Shown here piece by piece: positions 7,485 to 13,095 of a stretch of DNA of 20,799 nt. Every line of letters starts with the position of its first letter. Position 1 is the first letter of the stretch. This stretch comes from an uncultured Collinsella sp. GTDB lineage: Bacteria; Actinomycetota; Coriobacteriia; Coriobacteriales; Coriobacteriaceae. The stretch is taken from NCBI GenBank assembly GCA_958427355.1, contig CAUACA010000032.1:1-20799 (forward strand), given 5' to 3'. The notes below the pieces were generated by a model, which saw only the letters and a program-made list of their open reading frames with translations, ran no database searches and was not told the origin of the DNA. The position numbers and the translations under genes are program-made.

Positions 7485-7499
7485 TTGACGAACCGTCAA
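7485..7499. promoter_or_regulatory. Candidate TetR operator 2 (TTGAC-N5-GTCAA)
   Basis: TTGAC-GAACC-GTCAA, centred 23 bp (about two helical turns) from operator 1, so two dimers could bind one face of the DNA. A weaker third match, TAGGC-GAACG-GTCAG, lies at 7516-7530. A minus-strand TACTAT (7484-7479) with TTGAAT 19 nt upstream could be the oxidoreductase promoter overlapping these sites. Confidence 0.6.
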
Positions 7500-7557
7500 C
7501 AATATTCAAGACTGTTAGGCGAACGGTCAGGCAAAAGAGGATGAAAGGCGGCAAAAC

Positions 7558-8220
7558 ATGGGCAATAACACAGCAGGTACCTCTGTGGTCGATGCCGTCC
7601 CCGCATCCGATAGCGCGGCAAAGCGCCTGACGGGCGACGAACGCCGTCGCGAGATCCTCGATGCCGTGCGCACCGTAAGCTCCGAGCTGGGCGTGTCCCA
7701 CCTATCGGTATCGGCCGTGACCAAGCGAGCCGGCTGCACGCGTTCATTGTTCTACCACTACTTCGCCGACATGGACGCCGCCGTCACCGCTGTTATGGAC
7801 GAGGCGATCGACGACTTTATCTCCGAACTCGAGCGGTGGAACGCCGACCGCACCGTCGGTGATATCGAGGGCGCGCTCGACACCGTCGCCCCGCTCTTTA
7901 AGCGCCTGGTCGCCAGCGGCCACGAGCTGCCGAGCACGCTTACCTCGAGCAGCGGCGCGCTCTACGGCGGCTTTTTGCACAACGTGGTCCAGCGCGTGGC
8001 GCAGTATATCTGCGACACCACCGTAGTGGATTTTGTCGCCCATCATGAGCTACGCATCGACCATGTCTACGAGACGTTCTACACCCTCATCATGGGTCTT
8101 TTGATGTATATCCGCACGCACCCCGATGTGCCCGACGAGACGGTCAAGGAAATCATCGCCTCGACACTCCACATCGAGGGCTACACCGCCAAGTATCCGG
8201 AGCGCAAGCCCCAGAACTGA
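7558..8220 (+). CDS. TetR/AcrR family transcriptional regulator
   Basis: This 220-residue DNA-binding repressor has a short flexible N-terminus (about 1-28), followed by the TetR DNA-binding domain at about 29-75. That domain holds RREILDAVRTVSSELG, the helix-turn-helix LSVSAVTKRAGCTRSLFYHYF, and the conserved YHYF at the recognition-helix end. The C-terminal ligand/dimer domain is not recognisable. The ATG at 7558 has AAAGG 9 nt upstream. It is divergent from the oxidoreductase, with paired dyads in the shared upstream region, and is followed by the membrane-protein gene 63 nt downstream on the same strand. It most likely represses its own operon and the oxidoreductase; the inducer is unknown. 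Confidence 0.93.
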   Translation: MGNNTAGTSVVDAVPASDSAAKRLTGDERRREILDAVRTVSSELGVSHLSVSAVTKRAGCTRSLFYHYFADMDAAVTAVMDEAIDDFISELERWNADRTVGDIEGALDTVAPLFKRLVASGHELPSTLTSSSGALYGGFLHNVVQRVAQYICDTTVVDFVAHHELRIDHVYETFYTLIMGLLMYIRTHPDVPDETVKEIIASTLHIEGYTAKYPERKPQN

Positions 8221-8237
8221 CGACATTTGGCCAAACT

Positions 8238-8265
8238 GCCCGCGATCAGAAGAGGGGCCGCGGGC
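8238..8265 (+). promoter_or_regulatory. Hairpin between tetR and the membrane-protein gene
   Basis: Perfect 7-bp stem GCCCGCG/CGCGGGC with a 14-nt loop. It ends 6 nt before the AAAGGAG ribosome-binding site of the downstream gene. With no U-tract it is not a classic terminator; it may modulate translation or stabilise the downstream message. Confidence 0.4.
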
Positions 8266-8283
8266 GTGTGAAAGGAGAGCAGC

Positions 8284-9291
8284 ATGCTGTTCGATGTTTG
8301 GGGTAGCGATACCCTTATCCACTGGGCCGGCTGGGCCATGGTCTTTATTGGCCTGATCGTGCTCAACGAGGTCGGCCGCCGCACCAAGCTGGGCGCGGCA
8401 ATCACCTTTGGCGTGGCTCCGCTGGCCATGACCATCTACTGCGTCGCCATCGCCATCGGCGTCTCGCAGGGCGCCGAGTGGGCGCTCACCAACCCCACCC
8501 ATGTGTACCAGAACAGCTGGTTCCACTACGCCAAGGTATACGCAGCGCTGGCCGGTTGCTGGGGCTTCATTGCCATTAAGTACCAGTGGGGCAAGATCGG
8601 CAAGGCGCATTGGTTCCGCGCATGGCCGTTTGTGATCGTCGCCATCAACATCATGATCGCCGTCGTGTCCGACTTCGAGAGCGCCTATCACTTCTTTGTC
8701 CTGGGCGAGTCCACCTGGGTCACCTCCGAAGGTGCCACGCAGCTGGCCGGCTGGAACAACGTGTTCAACGGCATCGCCGGTATCATCAATATCTTCTGCA
8801 TGACCGGTTGGTGGAGCGTCTACGCCTCCGAGGACAAGACCGACATGCTGTGGCCCGATATGACCTGGGTCTACATCATCGCCTACGATATCTGGAACTT
8901 CTGCTACACCTACAACTGCCTGCCCACCCACTCCTGGTTCTGCGGCTTTGCGCTGCTGCTGGCGCCCACCGTCGCCGCCTTTATCTGGAACAAGGGCGGC
9001 TGGATCCAGAACCGCGCCTTTACGCTGGCTATTTGGTGCATGTTTGCCCAGGTATTCCCCTACTTCCAGGAGGAGTCCATCTTTGTGACCCACTCCACGC
9101 TCGACCCCGGCGCCGCTACCGCGGTCTCGATCGCCGCACTGGTCGCCAACGTCGCCGCGATCATCTACATCGCCTACCGCGCCAAGAAGCTCGGCCGCAA
9201 TCCCTACAAGCAGGATGTCTTTGAGGGCACCAGCGATTGGGAGAAGGCTACCGCTCGCCGCGCCAAGGTGGATTACGCACACGCCGAGTAA
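8284..9291 (+). CDS. Polytopic membrane protein, DUF5692-like, function unknown
   Basis: This 335-residue integral membrane protein has about nine or ten hydrophobic segments, unusually rich in Trp, Tyr and Phe (for example WGSDTLIHWAGWAMVFIGLI, then FNGIAGIINIFCMTGWWSVY and WVYIIAYDIWNFCYTYNCLP). I recall this pattern as the uncharacterised DUF5692 family, which I associate with Coriobacteriia; that assignment is from memory. The short cytoplasmic C-terminus is basic (RAKKLGRNPY). GAAAGGAG precedes the ATG. It probably shares a transcript with tetR and faces the Fe-S flavoprotein across the operators. One idea, inferred from context only, is a membrane partner or small-molecule carrier for the flavoprotein. 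Confidence 0.75.
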   Translation: MLFDVWGSDTLIHWAGWAMVFIGLIVLNEVGRRTKLGAAITFGVAPLAMTIYCVAIAIGVSQGAEWALTNPTHVYQNSWFHYAKVYAALAGCWGFIAIKYQWGKIGKAHWFRAWPFVIVAINIMIAVVSDFESAYHFFVLGESTWVTSEGATQLAGWNNVFNGIAGIINIFCMTGWWSVYASEDKTDMLWPDMTWVYIIAYDIWNFCYTYNCLPTHSWFCGFALLLAPTVAAFIWNKGGWIQNRAFTLAIWCMFAQVFPYFQEESIFVTHSTLDPGAATAVSIAALVANVAAIIYIAYRAKKLGRNPYKQDVFEGTSDWEKATARRAKVDYAHAE

Positions 9292-9364
9292 CGCGCCCGG
9301 CGCAGACATCGCTTGAGCACGAAGCAGCATAGCCGGCTCCGCGCAACTCAACGCATTGTAGAGC

Positions 9365-9402
9365 CCCCGGAATGTGATTCGTTCGCGTTCCGGGGACCTT
9401 TT
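9365..9402 (+). terminator. Rho-independent terminator after the membrane-protein gene
   Basis: Stem CCCCGGAA (9365-9372) with TTCCGGGG (9388-9395), extended inward by TGTG/CGCG wobble pairs, then ACC and TTTT at 9399-9402. It ends the tetR/membrane-protein transcript. The rest of 9292-9524 contains AT-rich promoter-like sequence near 9440-9480 (TTATAT, TTTATAT) but no gene. Confidence 0.75.
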
Positions 9403-9524
9403 GCCGCCGCGAGGATGCGGCCGAACGATGCGCTCAGGTTAAATCGGATCTTATATTTCGCACGCGCTTTATATGGCTCCATTTTTGGGTACAGTGTTGT
9501 CCCGATATTGAGCTTGGGGGATGT

Positions 9525-11021
9525 ATGAATGATGAGACGATGGGCCAAGAGGATGCGGCCCAAGATGCAGAAGCTTGCGCTGAGGCCTTGGAGAGCTTAG
9601 ACCGGATTTCACTCGATGAGATTGCGTTTGACGATTCGGGCGTTGATGTGCAGGATGAGCCGGAAACCGAGGCGCAATCCGATAATCAGGATGCAGGCGA
9701 CGTTGAGCCTGCCGAGGATGAGGCAGATCACGAAGGCACCGAAAGCGAGGCCGGCAACCAGCCCGAATCCGACACGGGCGAGGAAACCGTCTTGCTCGAC
9801 AGCTTGCCGGCCGAGGATTCGCTGACTCGCGAGCTTCCTGGCCTGGGTTCCGCACCAGCCGTGGACGAGACCATCGCCATGGGCGATATACCCCTGCCGT
9901 CCGTTCCCTCGGCACGCGAGGCCGAGGTCCGCCATCGCAAGATGTCGCCCAAGCGCCGCAATCTGATGGTCGCCGGTGTCGTGGCCGTCGCGCTCGTCGC
10001 CGGCGGTGCAGGCTATGCTGCCTGGAACGGATATCAGCAAGAGCAGGCTGCCGCTGTCGCCGCCAATGCCCACACGATGATGTCGGTGCAGATTGGCATG
10101 CATGCCGCGGGCCTCGACTGTTCCACTGGCTCCAAGATTCCCGTACAGGTGAGCGGTCAGGATTCTGACGGCTCCTCCGTGAGCGAAACGCTCTATGTTG
10201 ACGAGCACGGCCGCGGCATCAAACTGCTGCCCGGCGATTACACGCTCTCCATCGCTGCCTCCCCCATCGCGGCCGACGGCACCATCTATACCGTCCCGAC
10301 CACCAAGACGCAGGTCACCGTTAAGAGCGATGGACAGGATTTAAGTGCCCAGGCCACCTTTAAGCTCAAGGTGCCTTCGGCCGACACGGTGACTGACGAC
10401 CAGATCGATGCCGCCGCCAAGTATGCCGAGGAGGGCGGTGCGAGCTCCGCCGCGGCTGCCAAAGTGCTCCAGCAGGCAGCAACCGCGCGGCGCGACGCCG
10501 CCGTCAATGCCGTGAGCGCGCAAAAGGCACAGGCGTCCCGTGATGCTGACGCTCGCCACAAGGCAACCGACCTCTACCAGCTCGATATTCCCGTCGAGTG
10601 GTATGGCAAGGTCGCAACCTGGCAAAACGGCAGCACGCTGTGCATTTATCTGGACGGCGACACCAACACGCCGCTCGTGACGCTCGTCGCGGTGCGCGAC
10701 GGCGAGAGCTTTACGCCCGATGAGGGCGATGCGGTTTTGGGTGCGGCAAACCTCGGCAACGGCTACACCGTCTACGCCAGCGGCCCCGTCTATCCGTACG
10801 TGGTGCCCCAGACCATCAACGGACGCACGCAAGACCCCGTATCGACCTACCCCATGGACACTGCAGTTGAGCTTGTCGAGCTCACGACCGGCAACCGCTA
10901 CACCTATAGTCAGATCAAGAACGTGCTGGTCGGCAAAGACGGCAAGGCCGACGCTGCCACCAAGCTCGAATGCGACTACCTCGCCCAGATTCTGATGCCG
11001 AGCATCAAAGCCCAGGACTAG
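9525..11021 (+). CDS. Single-span membrane-anchored protein with acidic cytoplasmic tail, function unknown
   Basis: I do not recognise a family for this 498-residue protein. Residues 1-130 are strongly acidic and low in complexity (EDEADHEGTESEAGNQPESD is typical). A basic patch (RHRKMSPKRR, about 137-146) precedes a single membrane span (about 147-168, VAGVVAVALVAGGAGYAAW). By the positive-inside rule, the C-terminal 330 residues are extracytoplasmic. They hold a beta-rich segment with VYVDE/LLPGDYTLSI-like repeats, an Ala-rich helical stretch (about 290-345, likely coiled), and a second folded domain. The start at 9525 has GGGGG upstream. It is monocistronic and converges on the ATPase gene. 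A cell-surface or envelope role is inferred from topology only. Confidence 0.8.
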   Translation: MNDETMGQEDAAQDAEACAEALESLDRISLDEIAFDDSGVDVQDEPETEAQSDNQDAGDVEPAEDEADHEGTESEAGNQPESDTGEETVLLDSLPAEDSLTRELPGLGSAPAVDETIAMGDIPLPSVPSAREAEVRHRKMSPKRRNLMVAGVVAVALVAGGAGYAAWNGYQQEQAAAVAANAHTMMSVQIGMHAAGLDCSTGSKIPVQVSGQDSDGSSVSETLYVDEHGRGIKLLPGDYTLSIAASPIAADGTIYTVPTTKTQVTVKSDGQDLSAQATFKLKVPSADTVTDDQIDAAAKYAEEGGASSAAAAKVLQQAATARRDAAVNAVSAQKAQASRDADARHKATDLYQLDIPVEWYGKVATWQNGSTLCIYLDGDTNTPLVTLVAVRDGESFTPDEGDAVLGAANLGNGYTVYASGPVYPYVVPQTINGRTQDPVSTYPMDTAVELVELTTGNRYTYSQIKNVLVGKDGKADAATKLECDYLAQILMPSIKAQD

Positions 11022-11056
11022 CCGGGCGCATCATGGTGCTCCCCAACCGTGATGAA

Positions 11057-11078
11057 GGGACCAGGAGGTCCTGGCCCC
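11057..11078. terminator. Weak bidirectional hairpin between convergent genes
   Basis: GGGACCAGG-AGGT-CCTGGCCCC forms an 8-bp stem with one A-C mismatch between the convergent genes ending at 11021 and 11094. There is no U-tract on either strand, so terminator function is only suggested by position. Confidence 0.35.
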
Positions 11079-11093
11079 ACGATCCGTAGATGA

Positions 11094-12446
11094 TTAGGCA
11101 AGGAGCCACTTCCATGCGGGCACAACGTGTACCACACCGTGTTCGCATGGAATATCGGCCTGCTCATCCATGGTAACGATTGCCGACTCGCCAAGATCGA
11201 ACTGGGCCATCGAGGCATCAAGCGCGGCAATTTCGCGCTCGCGCGTTTTCTCACTTGCCATATCCACACTCACCTGAATCAGGCTATAAGCCCGCATGAG
11301 AAGTGCGTCCCCAGCCACAAAGTCCACCTCATGGCTTTTGCTCTTCTCTTTGATCAGCAGGCGGCAGACCGAGCCGGTCCTCACCGCGGGAGTCCTTCTT
11401 CTTAGCGTATTGAACACTGCGGTCTCGAGCCTCTGGCCCTGGTCCAATGCCGATGCGGGAGAGAATGCTCCAAACATCGCAGGGTCGACAGCGTAGACCT
11501 TAGACGCAGACCGCATGTTATTTGCCAGTGAACGCGTGAACTCCGGCACGGAGAACAGCAGGTAGGCGTCCTCATAATACTCAAGTAAGTCGCTGAGCGA
11601 ATTACGACTGACGGGTATCTGCCTGCTCTTGAACTCGTTGTACACTTTGTTCACCGACAGCTCTCGTCCCGAAGATGCCATACACCGCGCTAGGAACAGC
11701 GATGCCAGGCGAGGGTTCTTGACGTCGTAACGCTCAATGACGTCCATAGCGACCGTTCGCGAAGCATATTCCTGTAGCAGCTGAATCGCGTCTGCGGGCG
11801 TCTGCTCAAGCGTCGCGATGAATCCCCCTCGTTCAAGATATCCGATCAGATGATGTCGAAGCAGCGCTGCATCGCTTGGGGAAAAGGTCGCATCTGGCTC
11901 GAAAACGCTCCCCGTCTTATACCGAACGTATTCCGAAAAACTCAACGGAAAAAGCTCCCGTATAAGAGAACGACCCCTGAACTCGCTCTTAAGCTCTGAG
12001 GACAGCATCTTAGAAGAAGATCCCGTCACATAGACGGTCGCTTTCTCCGTATCGACTACACGCCGCAGAAACGCACCCCATTCGGGAATTTCCTGGATCT
12101 CGTCAAAGAAAATGTAAGCGCCCTCGGTTCGAGCAGCAGGATACAGCGCATAGAACGTGTCGAGCACGTCCGCCAGCAGCGATGACTCATACGGGCGCAA
12201 GCGCTCGTCCTCAAAATTAAAGTAAAGCATCCGGTCAAGCTCGACGCCCCGGCCCTGAAGCCGCTGCATCTCCTGATACAGGCGATACGTCTTTCCACAA
12301 CGGCGGGCTCCCACAATCACATTTACGATGTTGTCGCGCTTTGGCTCCTGTGGGTTTCCTAGATCAAGGTCTCGCTCAAAGACCTGCGGAACCCCCTGCT
12401 GTTCAAAGTCCTTTATTTTCTGGGCGATCAAGTCGTTGAATGCCAT
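11094..12446 (-). CDS. AAA family ATPase with DUF4143-type C-terminal domain
   Basis: This 450-residue ATPase belongs to the widespread prokaryotic group annotated AAA_14 plus DUF4143, of unknown physiological role. The Walker A is GARRCGKT (46-53). The Walker B is YIFFDEIQE (111-119), followed by an arginine-containing sensor region (VYVTGSSSKML). The middle part (RELFPLSFSEYVRY) is typical of the family. The C-terminal part has VDFVAG and LIQVSVDMASEKTRERE, the degenerate PD-(D/E)XK-like core of DUF4143; the lysine expected of an active nuclease is not evident. The ATG at 12446 has GGAGA 4 nt upstream. Immediately upstream is a perfect 24-bp inverted repeat. Codon use appears less GC-biased than in the flanking clpB, which, with patchy distribution of this family, suggests an accessory gene. 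Confidence 0.88.
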   Translation of the reverse strand: MAFNDLIAQKIKDFEQQGVPQVFERDLDLGNPQEPKRDNIVNVIVGARRCGKTYRLYQEMQRLQGRGVELDRMLYFNFEDERLRPYESSLLADVLDTFYALYPAARTEGAYIFFDEIQEIPEWGAFLRRVVDTEKATVYVTGSSSKMLSSELKSEFRGRSLIRELFPLSFSEYVRYKTGSVFEPDATFSPSDAALLRHHLIGYLERGGFIATLEQTPADAIQLLQEYASRTVAMDVIERYDVKNPRLASLFLARCMASSGRELSVNKVYNEFKSRQIPVSRNSLSDLLEYYEDAYLLFSVPEFTRSLANNMRSASKVYAVDPAMFGAFSPASALDQGQRLETAVFNTLRRRTPAVRTGSVCRLLIKEKSKSHEVDFVAGDALLMRAYSLIQVSVDMASEKTREREIAALDASMAQFDLGESAIVTMDEQADIPCEHGVVHVVPAWKWLLA

Positions 12447-12453
12447 GATTCTC

Positions 12454-12515
12454 CAATCTTGCTCTCTAGCTAATCAAAATTATACTGATTCTTGATTAGC
12501 TAGAGAGCAAGATTG
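12454..12515. repeat. Perfect 24-bp inverted repeat at the ATPase promoter
   Basis: The arms at 12454-12477 and 12492-12515 are exact reverse complements around a 14-nt AT-rich spacer. On the minus strand the spacer contains TATAAT, so the -10 box of the ATPase promoter sits in the centre and the transcript would begin in the proximal arm. A partial third copy of one arm (TTGATTAGC, then GCAAG) lies at 12524-12543. It may be an operator, a recombination footprint, or a cruciform-forming site. Confidence 0.85.
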
Positions 12516-12610
12516 TGTGTAGTTTGATTAGCACTTAAGCAAGTTTTATCACCGTTATTGCTCCGAAGGATATCGAGTGGCTAAGAGGACAACCGAGCTC
12601 GAATGCGACT

Positions 12611-12641
12611 CCCCGAGCAGTCAATTTGGGACGGGGCTTTT
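12611..12641 (+). terminator. Orphan terminator-like stem
   Basis: CCCCG (12611-12615) pairs with CGGGG (12632-12636), followed by C and a TTTTTT run, as in an intrinsic terminator on the plus strand. An alternative stem GCAGTCAA/TTGACTGC overlaps it. No intact plus-strand gene lies upstream, so it may be the remains of a deleted gene. Confidence 0.4.
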
Positions 12642-12676
12642 TTGACTGCCCTCCCCTGCAGAAAAATCCCTAACGC

Positions 12677-12743
12677 AGTTGCGGTGAAATAGGGACTGTT
12701 TTTGCTGGTCAAACTGCAAAACAGTCCCTATTTCACCGCAACT
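12677..12743. repeat. Palindromic element, AGTTGCGGTG family (copy 2)
   Basis: Perfect 26-bp arms (12677-12702 and 12718-12743) with a 15-nt loop. The outer 16 bp match copy 1 at 3890-3956. After AAATAG this copy continues GGGACTGTTTT. It lies 25 nt past the stop of the minus-strand 64-aa gene, the same arrangement as copy 1 relative to hypA. Confidence 0.85.
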
Positions 12744-12767
12744 TATTGGTGGCCTTTTGGGTGGCAC

Positions 12768-12962
12768 TCAGCGCCACGGATCGGCTTCGAACATCGGCTC
12801 GCGCTCGGGGCGGCGATCGCTGTAGGGATCGTAGCCGTCGTCGTCCTCGTTCTCGGCACGGATGTAGGGGTCGCGCGGCTTGGGCGCCGGCTTAGGCGCA
12901 GGCTTGGGTGCGGCGGGTGCGGCATCGGTCGCCGGCGCGCTTGTCTTGATCTCGTCTTTCAT
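12768..12962 (-). CDS. Small low-complexity protein, function unknown
   Basis: This is a 64-residue hydrophilic protein starting MKDEIKTSAP. It has a Pro/Ala/Lys repeat (PKPAPKPAPKPRDPY, about 19-33), then an acidic Tyr-containing tail (ENEDDDGYDPYSDRR) ending in FEADPWR. No domain, signal or membrane segment is recognisable; it is probably disordered. AAGGAG lies 8 nt upstream of the ATG at 12962, which is better spaced than for the ATG two codons upstream. It follows clpB on the same strand but beyond clpB's strong terminator, so it probably has its own promoter. The good ribosome-binding site supports it being a real gene. Confidence 0.65.
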   Translation of the reverse strand: MKDEIKTSAPATDAAPAAPKPAPKPAPKPRDPYIRAENEDDDGYDPYSDRRPEREPMFEADPWR

Positions 12963-13017
12963 CTGCATATCTCCTTGCCATGCAATCGTGTTCAACATCA
13001 TCGATTGTCGCACGAAA

Positions 13018-13051
13018 AAGGGCGGCGGACCCAATTGGATCCGCCGCCCTT
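13018..13051 (-). terminator. Rho-independent terminator of clpB
   Basis: Perfect 12-bp stem (13018-13029 with 13040-13051), G/C-rich, 10-nt loop. On the minus strand it is followed by CTTTTTCG. It lies 45 nt past the clpB stop codon and is a textbook intrinsic terminator. Confidence 0.9.
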
Positions 13052-13095
13052 GGCGTTTAGAGACGACTAACAGATTTTAAGGCATGGCCCAAAAT

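Larger units (their letters stand above)
12447..12767. other. Intergenic region between ATPase and 64-aa protein genes
   Basis: This 320-bp stretch has no convincing gene. It holds the 24-bp inverted repeat (12454-12515), a terminator-like CCCCG/CGGGG stem followed by CTTTTTTG on the plus strand (12611-12641), and the AGTTGCGGTG palindrome (12677-12743). Between 12545 and 12640 an open frame without a start codon can be read on the plus strand; I cannot tell whether it is a gene remnant. Confidence 0.5.

Noticed and set aside
12545..12670. Plus-strand open reading (IAPKDIEWLRGQ-like) upstream of the orphan terminator
   Set aside because: It has no start codon and no recognisable family. It could be a gene remnant, but the evidence is too thin to call a pseudogene.
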